Assembly (NCBI GenBank): GCA_044361535.1
Contig: JBIKIQ010000007.1
Coordinates: forward strand, 1-64,000
DNA length: 64,000 nt
Direction: 5' to 3'
Source of the DNA: UBA952 sp044361535
GTDB lineage: Bacteria > Bacteroidota > Bacteroidia > Flavobacteriales_D > Crocinitomicaceae
Shown: in pieces, positions 9,961-18,509 of the stretch
Layout: every line of letters begins with the position of its first letter
How positions within the stretch are numbered: position 1 is the stretch's first letter
Position numbers and translations under genes: made by a program
Notes under the pieces: generated by a model
The model's input: the letters and a program-made list of their open reading frames with translations, nothing else
What the model was told of the DNA's origin: nothing
Database searches by the model: none

Positions 9961-10407
9961 ATGGGAAGATCACAAGAAACATTTAACAAAAAAGAAAAAG
10001 ATAAAAATAAACTTAAAAAACGCCAAGATAAGCTCCTTAAAAAAGAAGAGCGAAAAGCCAATTCTAAAGGGGGCGGACTAGAAAATATGATGGCTTATAT
10101 CGATGAAAATGGAAATATCACCGATACTCCAATTGATCCAAAAGTTCGCAAAGCAATTAGTGCTGATTCTATTGAAATTGGAATTCCAAAAAGAGAAGAT
10201 ATTCCTAATGACGGAAAAAGAATGGGAAAGGTGGCATTTTTTAATTCTTCAAAAGGCTACGGATTTATCAAGGATTTAGAAACGCAAGAAAATATATTTG
10301 TTCACATCAATGCCGTTACAGGTGAGATTAATGAAAACGATAGTGTGACTTTTGAAATGGTTCGTGGACCCAAAGGTTGGAATGCGGTTAATGTTAAAAA
10401 AAATTAG
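9961..10407 (+). CDS. Cold-shock-domain protein with lysine-rich N-terminal extension
   Basis: 148 residues. The C-terminal half (about 77-146) is a cold-shock domain, shown by GKVAFFNSSKGYGFIKD (RNP1 KGYGFI) and NIFVHINAV (RNP2). CSD proteins bind single-stranded RNA/DNA as chaperones. Residues 1-40 are very basic and probably helical (KKEKDKNKLKKRQDKLLKKE), and a linker of about 35 residues joins the two. This is larger than the 65-70 residue CspA type, and the tail probably adds nucleic-acid affinity. The leader of about 65-70 bases is moderately long, but I see no CspA-type thermosensor. It is monocistronic; the next gene starts 83 bases later. Confidence 0.85.
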   Translation: MGRSQETFNKKEKDKNKLKKRQDKLLKKEERKANSKGGGLENMMAYIDENGNITDTPIDPKVRKAISADSIEIGIPKREDIPNDGKRMGKVAFFNSSKGYGFIKDLETQENIFVHINAVTGEINENDSVTFEMVRGPKGWNAVNVKKN

Positions 10408-10490
10408 ATTAACAAAAATATAAGGCGACTTTTCGAATTAAATAATAAGTTTTTTGGCATAATCTTTAGTGTACGGCTTGAAAAATTTAT

Positions 10491-11141
10491 ATGATTAGAA
10501 TTGACAGTTATATTACTCTACTTAAAAATTCTTTTATTATTGGTATTCCACTTGTTTTGTTCTCATGTGAGTCAAATGAAATAGAAGAAAAAACAAAAAA
10601 AGTAGAGATAAAAAATAAAGTCGTATCAAATACAGTCGATTCTACGCCAGATTCAAATTTATCTAATGTCAAATCCATTAAAGATATTCCACAAGTAATA
10701 CCCAAAGTTATTCCACCTATTGTTCCGTTACCAGATCCATTACCAGATCCAGAACCGCCTTATCCTGACCCTTATCCATTTCCTGAGCCTCCTATAGAAT
10801 TGCCTGAACCGGAAATTTTAAAAGATTCAATTGTTCTATTTCCTGAAATTGTTGCTGAATTCCCTGGTGGAAGCCAGTCATTAAAAGAGTTTATCAGTAA
10901 AAATATTATATTTCCTCAACTTTGTAAGGAAAATAATATTGAAGGAAGGGTTTTTGTTAAATTTCTTGTGCATTCAACTGGCGAAATATCTCAAATTCAA
11001 ATTGCCAAAGGAGTTCATCCTCAGCTGGATTTTGAGGCAAAGAATGTAGTTAAAAAAATGCCATTGTGGAATCCCGCCATATTTCAAGGACGAAAAGTGC
11101 CTTCTTACGCTGTAATTCCAGTTTTATTTAAAATTGAATAA
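10491..11141 (+). CDS. Lipid-anchored TonB C-terminal-domain protein
   Basis: 216 residues. The hydrophobic N-terminus ends in a lipobox (VLFSC, Cys26), implying a lipoprotein instead of the usual TonB inner-membrane anchor helix. A proline/acidic stretch at about 67-108 contains repeated PDP and PEP units (PLPDPLPDPEPPYPDPYP). The C-terminal domain, about 120-216, matches the TonB C-terminal family: FPGGSQSLKEFISKNIIFPQ, GRVFVKFLVHSTGEISQIQI and a VPSYAVIPVLFKIE end. TonB domains contact outer-membrane receptors. Without a transmembrane anchor it probably cannot be energised by ExbB/ExbD in the standard way, so its role is uncertain. It faces yggS convergently, 4 bases away. Confidence 0.8.
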   Translation: MIRIDSYITLLKNSFIIGIPLVLFSCESNEIEEKTKKVEIKNKVVSNTVDSTPDSNLSNVKSIKDIPQVIPKVIPPIVPLPDPLPDPEPPYPDPYPFPEPPIELPEPEILKDSIVLFPEIVAEFPGGSQSLKEFISKNIIFPQLCKENNIEGRVFVKFLVHSTGEISQIQIAKGVHPQLDFEAKNVVKKMPLWNPAIFQGRKVPSYAVIPVLFKIE

Positions 11142-11145
11142 TTCC

Positions 11146-11814
11146 TCACCTTTTACCGAATAAAGAACTCCCCACTCTAACCATCGTACTTCCTTCTTCA
11201 ATGGCCATTTGGAAATCTCCACTCATTCCCATTGAAATTTCAGAAAATGAAGTTGAGCCTAAAAAATAGGTTTGTTTTAATTGATCAAAAATCTGCTTTA
11301 ATTTTTTGAATTCATTTCGCACCTGACTTTCATCGTCTGAAAAACTTGCCATTCCCATTACACCGCAAAAGTCAATTGAGTCAAATGATTCAGGTGTTCT
11401 TCTTGAAAATAGATCCTGTATTTCATCCCAATCAAAACCGAATTTAGTTTCCTCTTGAGCTATAAAAAATTGAAGTAAAACATTTATTTTTCGATTCGCT
11501 TTTTTTGCCTGTAAATTTATTTCATCTAATAGCCTTTCACTATCTGTGGAATGAATCATTTCTACAAAGGGAGCAATATACTTCACTTTATTCCGCTGTA
11601 AATGTCCAATCAAGTGCCATTTAATATCTTTAGGTAATTCCTCGTGTTTTTCAACTAATTCTTGAACGCGATTTTCACCAAAAACTCGTTGACCAGCATC
11701 ATATAGTTCTTGAATTGATTCAATAGGTTTGGTTTTTGAAACAGCAACAAGCGTTACATGTTCAGGAATGTTTGATTGAATTTGTTTTAGATTTTCTACT
11801 AGTATGTTACTCAT
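11146..11814 (-). CDS. YggS/PLPBP family pyridoxal-phosphate homeostasis protein
   Basis: 222-residue single-domain PLP-binding protein that buffers pyridoxal 5'-phosphate; no catalytic activity is established for the family. The conserved lysine lies in LVAVSKTKPIESIQELYDAG, followed by RVFGENRVQEL and KWHLIGHLQRNKVKYI, with the phosphate-binding end MGMSGDFQMAIEEGSTMVRV. Its start overlaps the upstream DUF1015 gene by 8 bases, making it the last gene of the six-gene - strand run. Confidence 0.93.
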   Translation of the reverse strand: MSNILVENLKQIQSNIPEHVTLVAVSKTKPIESIQELYDAGQRVFGENRVQELVEKHEELPKDIKWHLIGHLQRNKVKYIAPFVEMIHSTDSERLLDEINLQAKKANRKINVLLQFFIAQEETKFGFDWDEIQDLFSRRTPESFDSIDFCGVMGMASFSDDESQVRNEFKKLKQIFDQLKQTYFLGSTSFSEISMGMSGDFQMAIEEGSTMVRVGSSLFGKR

Positions 11815-13042
11815 TGATATTATAAATTGTCAAACCACTGCGTAATTTAGGCTCTACCCAGGTTGATTTTGGAGGCATAATTCCATTTGCATCCGCTACT
11901 GCTTTCACTTGTTCAATTGAAATAGGGTAGAGGATAAACGCAATTTTATGCTTTGTAGAATCAACAGAAGAAATAATAGATTCAATCGGCTCTGCTCCAC
12001 TCATAAAACTAATATGGCTGTCCGTTTTTAAATCGTTTATCCCAAGAATTGGTTTCAAAATTAATTCAGTCAATAAATCTGTATCGAGGCATTTAACTGC
12101 ATCATTTATAGGAATAAGACTTTTGTCAATATTAAGTGCAAACCAAGTTGAATCTATATAAAAAGTTATTTGATGTTCATGGGTTGGTTTTAGTGGACCG
12201 TTTAGTTTGGTAACCGAGCCTATTTGTTCTAACTTTTTTAAAAATCCTTCTTTTGATAAATTATTCAAAGTTTTCACCAAACGATTGAACTCCATAATTT
12301 GCATTTTACGTTCATCCATGATAAATGCAAGGAAGAAATTTTCATTCTGAAATTTATGATTGCTCTTTTGAGATCTCAATTTTCGCAATCCTTCAGAAGA
12401 GGCAGATCTATGATGTCCATCGGCTATGTACAAAGCATCCATTTCATGAAAATAGCTTTGTATTTTTGCTATATCCTCACCTTTGATTACCCAAACCTCG
12501 TGTTTAATTTTATCCGTTGTTGTGAATTCATATTCCGGTCTTTCTTGCATAAGTCGCAAAAGAGCTATTTCTAATTCATCATGAGCGGGGTGGGAAAGCA
12601 ATACTGGTTCAGCATTGTATCCTACAATATCTAAATAATTAACAAACATTGTTTCGCGAGAAGTCAATGTGGCCTCGTGTTTTTTGATTAATCCATTTTG
12701 ATAATCATCGACGCTCGCTCCAGCAATTACACCTGTAAATTTATGTCCGTTTTTTGTTTGTTGATAGATATAAAGTGATGCTTGATTTTCAGTTACTAAA
12801 ATTCCTTTCTCCAAGAATTCAACATATTTATCCCGGACATGCACAAATCGCTCCGGTGAATTTGGTTTTGTCTTTCTTTCTGAATTGAATTCTGGATTAA
12901 TGATACGAAGAAAGGTGTAAGGATTATCTTCTAACTTTGCTTTAAGTACATTTTCTTTATACGAATAATAAGGTCGTGTAGCAACCAAATGTACCTTATC
13001 ACGAGTTGGACGAATGGCTTTAAAAGGGGCGATTTTAACCAT
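11807..13042 (-). CDS. DUF1015 family protein
   Basis: 411-residue soluble protein of the DUF1015 family, whose biochemical function is unknown. Family hallmarks are the N-terminal VKIAPFKAIRPTRDKVHLVA, a segment with RPYYSYKENV, and the central LYIADGHHRSASSEGLRKLR with the conserved DGHHR motif near residues 208-212. DUF1015 genes are often found with serine or cofactor metabolism in Bacteroidota, but nothing here confirms that. It lies 9 bases after the MscS-channel stop and overlaps yggS by 8 bases, so it is in the same operon. Confidence 0.9.
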   Translation of the reverse strand: MVKIAPFKAIRPTRDKVHLVATRPYYSYKENVLKAKLEDNPYTFLRIINPEFNSERKTKPNSPERFVHVRDKYVEFLEKGILVTENQASLYIYQQTKNGHKFTGVIAGASVDDYQNGLIKKHEATLTSRETMFVNYLDIVGYNAEPVLLSHPAHDELEIALLRLMQERPEYEFTTTDKIKHEVWVIKGEDIAKIQSYFHEMDALYIADGHHRSASSEGLRKLRSQKSNHKFQNENFFLAFIMDERKMQIMEFNRLVKTLNNLSKEGFLKKLEQIGSVTKLNGPLKPTHEHQITFYIDSTWFALNIDKSLIPINDAVKCLDTDLLTELILKPILGINDLKTDSHISFMSGAEPIESIISSVDSTKHKIAFILYPISIEQVKAVADANGIMPPKSTWVEPKLRSGLTIYNINE

Positions 13043-13051
13043 AGTAAAAAA

Positions 13052-14158
13052 CTATATTAACGTGTTTCCCTGATGTATAACACGTTGAGGGTAGGGAATA
13101 GTGATTTTGTATTCTCTGAAAAGACGATCTATTTCCATCCGAATTTCAGATTTGTAATTGTTAATATCCCAACTTTGGTCTGCCCAGAAAATGAGTTCCA
13201 TTTCTAATCCGTTGTCCCCAAAATCAGCAAGACGTACGATTACAGGTTGATTCTTTTTTACCTTCGGATGAGCAAGTGCTGATTGTTTAAGTAATCGCGT
13301 AACTAATTCTGTATTCGTTCCATAATTGACACTAACCGTAATGGTGAATCTCGATAATTCCGAACCATGACTCCAATTTTCAACATTATCTTGAGTCAAT
13401 CGTGTGTTGGGAATTATTAAAACATTTCCCTCTCTTGTTTCAATCTGGGTGGTTCGAACATTAATTTTTATGATTTTAGCAATAATTTCTGAAGATTTTC
13501 CATTGCTTGAGATTTCAACAATATCACCAACTCTCACATTTCCTTCGAACAACAAAACTATTCCAGCTATCATATCTTTGAATACATCTTGTAAGCCGAG
13601 ACCAAAACCAACTAACAAGGCAGCCGAACCAGTAAGTAAAATTGTCAAGTCGATTTCAAGCGCTTGGAAACTAATTAAAATACTAAAGACATAGATTATG
13701 TACTTGGCTATTTGATTATAAACATATTCAGAACCTCGGTCGTATTGTGAGTTTTCTCTGAATTTTCGAGCCAAGTATAGTTTTACAACATTCGTTAAAA
13801 TTTTTGCGCCAAAAAATATAGAGATTAAAAGAATACAATGGTAGAAATTAAGCTTAAATTTTGAAAAATTGAGTAAATTAAAATTTAAAAAATCTGAAAA
13901 TGTAACAGATGGGTTATTGAATTTTAAGCTCAAAATCCCTACATATAATGCAAGTAAATAGACACTTTGACTCAACATTTTCAACCAAGTAACTCTTCTG
14001 CCCTCAACTTTAATGTTTGCATTTGTTAAGTATCGTTTTAACAAGCGGTGAATAACACGTCTAAGTATAACGGCAACCAGAAAAATTATGGAAAGTAGGA
14101 TAATATTCCACAAACAAATGTGATAAGGGCCAATATTAAAAATAGTCTTTGAAAACAT
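13052..14158 (-). CDS. MscS-family mechanosensitive ion channel
   Basis: 368-residue inner-membrane protein with about four N-terminal membrane segments, a pore helix and a beta-rich cytoplasmic domain. The pore/beta junction (LLVGFGLGLQDVFKDMIAGI followed by VLLFEGNVRVGDIVEI, about residues 180-215) is the MscS signature. The C-terminal alpha/beta domain ends YKITIPYPQRVIHQG, also typical. Family members release solutes on hypo-osmotic shock. It has four predicted segments rather than the three of Escherichia coli MscS, closer to YbdG/YnaI-like forms. It overlaps the dnaG stop by one base. Confidence 0.92.
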   Translation of the reverse strand: MFSKTIFNIGPYHICLWNIILLSIIFLVAVILRRVIHRLLKRYLTNANIKVEGRRVTWLKMLSQSVYLLALYVGILSLKFNNPSVTFSDFLNFNLLNFSKFKLNFYHCILLISIFFGAKILTNVVKLYLARKFRENSQYDRGSEYVYNQIAKYIIYVFSILISFQALEIDLTILLTGSAALLVGFGLGLQDVFKDMIAGIVLLFEGNVRVGDIVEISSNGKSSEIIAKIIKINVRTTQIETREGNVLIIPNTRLTQDNVENWSHGSELSRFTITVSVNYGTNTELVTRLLKQSALAHPKVKKNQPVIVRLADFGDNGLEMELIFWADQSWDINNYKSEIRMEIDRLFREYKITIPYPQRVIHQGNTLI

Positions 14159-16113
14159 TACTCAGTTATTATTCTGCCAAGTTTATCGGCAAAAACCTTT
14201 TTTACACGTTCATAATTCATTTGTTCAGCAAGTAAAAATAACATTTCTTCATCACTTAATGAATCATTTTTTGCTAATTCAACTTGAATTTCTTTTATTT
14301 TTTGATCAATAAATTTTGATTTAAAATGGTATACTGCATCAACCACAGATTCATACAATTGATCTAATTCAGTTCGTATTTCAATTTTATATTTTGAAAG
14401 CCATAAAGAACTTACTTCGTATTCATTTGATTCGATGTCACTCACGAAAGCAACTATTTCTTGATCCTCTAATCGTTTAAAGTAGCTTGAAGTATAAAGT
14501 GTATTATCTGCGAGTCCATCAAGAAATATTGAAAAAACTTTTGCGTAAAGAGGATTTTGAAATACTAGTTCATCCCTTGTAATTTCTTGACAAATAAATT
14601 CTATTACGCTTGTGGCAATTTCTTCTTCATTAATTTTCGAAACTATTTCAAGTGTACCGTATTTTAGCATCAACCGTAAAACCTCAAATTCATGATAATC
14701 GACTTGGTTATTTTCTGTTGTAACAAGTAATGAATTTGTAATGGCTTTTTCCTTTTCTAATGGTATATCCATTAAATCCGGTGCATCTAATTGCTTTGAA
14801 ATAACGTTTCGACGCAATCTTAATAATTCATTTGAAACAACAGACTCTTCTATTCCAAACAGCGTTGCGATTTTTTGGATGTACACAGAACGAGTAATGG
14901 AATTTGGAATTAAGGAAACCGAATGAACGATGTCTTTAATTAATTCTGCTTTTTTTAAAGGGTCATCATTTGATTCTCCCAATAAAATGTCTGCCTTGAA
15001 AGAAATGAAATCTTGCGTGTGTACTTTGATATAAGAATCAAGTTCTGAAGTGCTACTTTTCTTTGCAAAAGAATCAGGGTCTTCTCCATCAGGAAACAAG
15101 ACTACTTTGACATTCATCCCTTCTTCCAAAATTAAGTCGATCCCTCTAAATGATGCTTTTATTCCAGCTGAATCACCATCATACAGAATGGTAATATTTT
15201 GAGTATATCTGCGAATTAATTTTATTTGGTCTTTTGTAAGTGATGTTCCAGAAGAGGCAACCACATTCATTAATCCAGCTTGATGGAGTGAAATAACGTC
15301 TGTATAACCTTCGCAAAGAAAGCAATTGTCGTATTTAATAATATCACCTTTGGCAAAATATAAACCGTAGAGAATCTCACTCTTATTGTAAATTATACTT
15401 TCGGGTGAATTAAAGTATTTTGCAATCTTTTTATCCGTTATTAGTGTTCTTCCCCCAAAACCTAAAACTCTACCACTTATACTGTGAATGGGAAACATTA
15501 CACGCCCTCTAAAAAAGTCAAAATGTCGATCATCTTTTGATTTTACCAATCCGACTTTTTCCAGGTAATCTAATTTGTATCCTTTCTCAAGCGCTGCTTT
15601 AGTAAAATCATCTCCTTTGTTTAGGCAATACCCTAATTGGAATTTTTCAATGATATCCTTTCTAAATCCACGTTCTTCAAAATATGACAGGCCAATTGCT
15701 TTTCCTTCATCCGAATTTGACATCTGCTGAACAAAATAGGATCTAGCAAAATCATTGATAATATATAAACTATCGCGTTCATTTAAGATAGCCAATTCCT
15801 CGGCAGTAGATTCCCTTTCTTCAGGAATAGCAATATTGTATTTATTTGCCAACCATTTTAATGCTTCAGGGTAGGAGAAATGCTCTTTTTCCATTAAAAA
15901 AGAAACTACTGTTCCTCCTTTTCCCGTTGAGAAACACTTAAAAATTTGCTTCGCAGGTGAAACTACAAATGAGGGTGTTTTTTCATCCGTGAATGGACTT
16001 AAGCCTTTTAAACTTGATCCAGCGCGTTTTAAATGAACAAAAGAACCAATAACATCTTCAATGCGAGATGTTTGCATTATTTCATCAATAATATGCGGAG
16101 GAATCTTGCTCAC
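14158..16113 (-). CDS. dnaG: DNA primase
   Basis: 651-residue primase that makes RNA primers at the replication fork. The order is an N-terminal CHC2-like domain (1-100), a TOPRIM catalytic core with CEGYTDVISLHQAG (about 265-278), SSGTSLTKDQIKLIRRY and LYDGDSAGIKASFRGI, and a C-terminal DnaB-interacting region. The zinc-ribbon ligands are mostly replaced: in GLSPFTDEKTPSF and KCFSTGKGG the four expected C-H-C-C positions read S39, T42, C60 and T63, so zinc is probably not bound as in E. coli. The fold context (EKTPSFVVSP) is otherwise kept. It starts 9 bases after the upstream lipoprotein stop, inside an operon that also encodes the prenyl synthase. Confidence 0.95.
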   Translation of the reverse strand: MSKIPPHIIDEIMQTSRIEDVIGSFVHLKRAGSSLKGLSPFTDEKTPSFVVSPAKQIFKCFSTGKGGTVVSFLMEKEHFSYPEALKWLANKYNIAIPEERESTAEELAILNERDSLYIINDFARSYFVQQMSNSDEGKAIGLSYFEERGFRKDIIEKFQLGYCLNKGDDFTKAALEKGYKLDYLEKVGLVKSKDDRHFDFFRGRVMFPIHSISGRVLGFGGRTLITDKKIAKYFNSPESIIYNKSEILYGLYFAKGDIIKYDNCFLCEGYTDVISLHQAGLMNVVASSGTSLTKDQIKLIRRYTQNITILYDGDSAGIKASFRGIDLILEEGMNVKVVLFPDGEDPDSFAKKSSTSELDSYIKVHTQDFISFKADILLGESNDDPLKKAELIKDIVHSVSLIPNSITRSVYIQKIATLFGIEESVVSNELLRLRRNVISKQLDAPDLMDIPLEKEKAITNSLLVTTENNQVDYHEFEVLRLMLKYGTLEIVSKINEEEIATSVIEFICQEITRDELVFQNPLYAKVFSIFLDGLADNTLYTSSYFKRLEDQEIVAFVSDIESNEYEVSSLWLSKYKIEIRTELDQLYESVVDAVYHFKSKFIDQKIKEIQVELAKNDSLSDEEMLFLLAEQMNYERVKKVFADKLGRIITE

Positions 16114-16122
16114 CAGAAAAGA

Positions 16123-16602
16123 TTATTTCTTTTTAACGATTGTTTCTTGTTTATTCTTTGAGGAGCTAGTATCGGCCTTTTCAGAATTAAATTTTTGGTA
16201 ATTTACCAATTTGCCATTTTCGTCGTACGTATTTTCCATCAATTTGTCTCCAGTCAATGAATAAAATACCCAAATACCAACCTTTTTATCATTTTTATAT
16301 TCACCTGTATAATAAAGTTGACCATTTGTATGATTAACCATCCATACCCCTGTTTTTTTGCCGTTTTCGTAAAAAGAACTTGACATTATTTTGCCTTGAG
16401 GGTTGTACAAAACCCATTTACCATGTCTTCTTTTTTGAGAATCGTATTCACGTCGGTATTTCACTTGAGTTTTTCCTGGATACCAAATGGTTTCCACTCC
16501 ATCTTTCATTTCGATCAGTGGATTTGTGTTTTTCTTTGTCTCATCCTCGCTACAGGAGAAAAGTAAAGAAATCAGAAAAATAAGTAAATACGTTTTATTC
16601 AT
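16123..16602 (-). CDS. Lipoprotein with MORN/YwqK-like repeats
   Basis: 159 residues with a signal peptide and lipobox (LLFSC, Cys17). Residues about 45-135 contain three or four repeats with the pattern GKWVLYNPQGKIMSSSFYEN, GVWMVNHTNGQLYYTGEYKN, GIWVFYSLTGDKLMENTYDE. These match the MORN-variant repeats annotated as 'toxin-antitoxin system YwqK family antitoxin'. That name comes from one Bacillus pair and should not be taken as function here, as no toxin partner is present. Likely an envelope-anchored beta-hairpin-repeat protein. It lies 3 bases after the prenyl-synthase stop and 9 before dnaG. Confidence 0.82.
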   Translation of the reverse strand: MNKTYLLIFLISLLFSCSEDETKKNTNPLIEMKDGVETIWYPGKTQVKYRREYDSQKRRHGKWVLYNPQGKIMSSSFYENGKKTGVWMVNHTNGQLYYTGEYKNDKKVGIWVFYSLTGDKLMENTYDENGKLVNYQKFNSEKADTSSSKNKQETIVKKK

Positions 16603-16605
16603 AAG

Positions 16606-17577
16606 TTAATTTTCACGGTTCATTGTATAATCAACAAGTAATTCAAGTGATTTTTTTGCTTCATTTTGTGGGAAATCCCGAATTATGTCCAACGCTTTAT
16701 TTGCGTACAATAGCATTTGTGAGTGACTGTAATCAATTCCACCATTTTCTTTTACAAGAGAAACTGCTCGTTGAACTGATTTACTATTTTCATTTTCGTT
16801 TTTTATAATATATATCAGCTCTTTTCGCACCTCGGGATTTGAGTTATTCAAGGTATAAATAATGGGTAAGGTTAATTTGCGCTCTCTTATATCGATTCCA
16901 GTAGGTTTTCCAATTTTACCAGGGATGCCGTAATCAAAAATATCATCTTTTATTTGAAAAGCAATTCCCACAAATTCACCAAATTGTCTCATTTTTTCTT
17001 TGTATTCAATATTTCCTGTTGAAAGCGCAGCACTTTCACAACAAGTGGCAATCAGTGAGGCTGTTTTTTTACGAATTACATTGTAGTAAATTTCTTCCGT
17101 AATATCTAAAAGACGTGCTTTCTCAATTTGGAGTAATTCGCCTTCACTCATTTCCTTAACCGATCTGGCTACGATTTCCAACAAATCAGTATTGCTTTTA
17201 TCAATAGATAGTAGTAGAATTTTTGACAGCATATAATCTCCTACCAATACAGCAACCTTATTTTTCCATAGTGCATTGATTGAGAAATATCCTCGTCGCT
17301 CGTTAGCATCATCAACAACATCATCATGAACCAATGTTGCAGTATGTAATAGTTCAACAAGAATGGCTGCATCATATGTTTTTGGTGTTATTTCACCCAA
17401 CATTTTGGCAGTTAAAAAAACGAAAAGAGGACGAACTTGTTTTCCTTTTCTTTTAATAATGTAGTGTGTTACTTTGTCAAGCATTGCTACATCAGAGTGC
17501 ATACTTTCCCTGAATTTGGATTCAAACTCAATCATTTCTGATTGCACAGGTGACATAATTTGATCAATTACACTCAT
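16606..17577 (-). CDS. Polyprenyl (octaprenyl-type) diphosphate synthase
   Basis: 323-residue trans-isoprenyl synthase that extends farnesyl diphosphate with isopentenyl diphosphate, probably for the menaquinone side chain. The first aspartate-rich motif is LVHDDVVDDANERRG (DDxxD, about residues 86-90) and the second is FQIKDDIFDYG (about 213-217); KGKQVRPLF near residue 45 is the IPP-binding region. Product length cannot be read reliably. It is the first gene of the six-gene - strand run. A TAACTTTG element lies 4 bases before its ATG. Confidence 0.92.
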   Translation of the reverse strand: MSVIDQIMSPVQSEMIEFESKFRESMHSDVAMLDKVTHYIIKRKGKQVRPLFVFLTAKMLGEITPKTYDAAILVELLHTATLVHDDVVDDANERRGYFSINALWKNKVAVLVGDYMLSKILLLSIDKSNTDLLEIVARSVKEMSEGELLQIEKARLLDITEEIYYNVIRKKTASLIATCCESAALSTGNIEYKEKMRQFGEFVGIAFQIKDDIFDYGIPGKIGKPTGIDIRERKLTLPIIYTLNNSNPEVRKELIYIIKNENENSKSVQRAVSLVKENGGIDYSHSQMLLYANKALDIIRDFPQNEAKKSLELLVDYTMNREN

Positions 17578-17581
17578 AAAG

Positions 17582-17589
17582 CAAAGTTA
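17582..17589 (-). promoter_or_regulatory. -7 element, prenyl synthase operon, probably leaderless
   Basis: On the - strand TAACTTTG is followed by 4 bases and then the ATG at 17577. In this phylum transcription starts a few bases after the final G, which would put the 5' end at or next to the start codon. Confidence 0.6.
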
Positions 17590-17644
17590 TAGTATAAAAC
17601 ACAAAGTTCTTCTTTTGTTTGTAACTTATTCCACAAAGTTTCCT

Positions 17645-17652
17645 TATTTTCG
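17645..17652 (+). promoter_or_regulatory. -7-like element for the cyclase gene
   Basis: TATTTTCG (one change from TAnnTTTG) lies 5 bases before the ATG at 17658. A TTTG at 17618-17621 is 23 bases upstream. It is divergent from the prenyl-synthase promoter in an 80-base gap. Confidence 0.45.
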
Positions 17653-17657
17653 TTTCC

Positions 17658-18425
17658 ATGAAACTTACTTTATCAGACAAATCTTTTATTGATACAAATG
17701 AGCCAATTGATCTTTCAATTCCTATTTCAGCAACCGGAAATTCGGTAAGAGCCTGGTATCTTGATAAACCTGAGATAGTACCTGTAAGAAGTAACGAATT
17801 TCTAGGATCAATAGAGGAGGGTGGAAGTGTTAATTTTCGAAATATTTTTTTTAATCCACATGGGCATGGCACGCACACAGAATCGTGCGGCCACATTACT
17901 CAAAAAGTATATTCAGTAAATTCAGTAGTGAAGGTTTATTTCTATAAAGCTTTATTGATTTCAATAGAACCAGAATCTATTCGAAATGAAGAATATGGAA
18001 CTTTTGATCGTGTAATTACCTACGAACAAGTTAAAAAAGCGTTATCAGGTAAAAGGAATATTGAAGCGTTACTTGTGCGGACATTACCTAATGATAGCCT
18101 TAAATTAGAGAAAAATTATTCAGAAACAAATCCGCCTTATTTTGAGCAAAGTATTGTTGATCTGCTTAATGAAAATACCATCAATCATTTTTTAACAGAT
18201 TTGCCATCTGTTGATCGTGAATTGGACGGGGGATTACTTTCTTTTCATCATCGTTTTTGGAACGTTCCTGAAAATCCAAATTTAGAGCGAACAATTACCG
18301 AGTTAATTTACGTTGATTCAATTGTTGAAGATGGTGAGTATATTCTTGATTTGCAATTAGCGCCCTTCGAAAATGATGCAAGCCCAAGTAGACCAATTCT
18401 GTATAAAATAAAAACGGTCATTTGA
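17658..18425 (+). CDS. Cyclase-family metal-dependent hydrolase
   Basis: 255 residues of the cyclase/kynurenine-formamidase family (PF04199). The metal-binding signature HxGTHxDxxxH appears as HGHGTHTESCGHI at about residues 68-80, with Glu in place of Asp. That variant is common in Bacteroidota members and does not preclude activity. A second conserved His pair occurs in LLSFHHRFWNVPENP near 205-220. Substrate unknown: kynurenine formamidase (KynB) is one option, but no tryptophan-catabolism genes are nearby. The stop codon lies inside the loop of its terminator hairpin. Confidence 0.82.
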   Translation: MKLTLSDKSFIDTNEPIDLSIPISATGNSVRAWYLDKPEIVPVRSNEFLGSIEEGGSVNFRNIFFNPHGHGTHTESCGHITQKVYSVNSVVKVYFYKALLISIEPESIRNEEYGTFDRVITYEQVKKALSGKRNIEALLVRTLPNDSLKLEKNYSETNPPYFEQSIVDLLNENTINHFLTDLPSVDRELDGGLLSFHHRFWNVPENPNLERTITELIYVDSIVEDGEYILDLQLAPFENDASPSRPILYKIKTVI

Positions 18426-18438
18426 CAATGACCGTTTT
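18411..18438 (+). terminator. Intrinsic terminator of the cyclase gene
   Basis: Perfect 12-bp stem AAAACGGTCATT / AATGACCGTTTT with loop TGAC; the TGA stop codon is in the loop. The T-run is only the TTTT of the stem followed by AAACC, so it is of moderate strength. The A/T-symmetric ends could also stop transcripts arriving on the - strand from the RNA gene. Confidence 0.65.
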
Positions 18439-18457
18439 AAACCAAAAAACCTAAATT

Positions 18458-18509
18458 AAAAACAAGAAAATCTTCTTTTAACAAATGCTGCAACACGTGT
18501 TAAAAGAAG
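18458..18509 (-). terminator. Intrinsic terminator of the small RNA
   Basis: On the - strand CTTCTTTTAACA and TGTTAAAAGAAG (18509-18498 and 18483-18472) form a perfect 12-bp stem with a 14-base loop, followed by ATTTTCTTGTTTTT. The 5' arm can alternatively extend the closing stem of the RNA with GGAGAGAG (18620-18613), so the two structures compete. Confidence 0.65.

Noticed and set aside
16123..16602. Database-style label 'toxin-antitoxin YwqK family antitoxin' for the MORN-like genes here and at 34586-35335
   Set aside because: Both are exported proteins with repeated G.W..Y..NG units and no adjacent toxin gene; calling a toxin-antitoxin system is unsupported.
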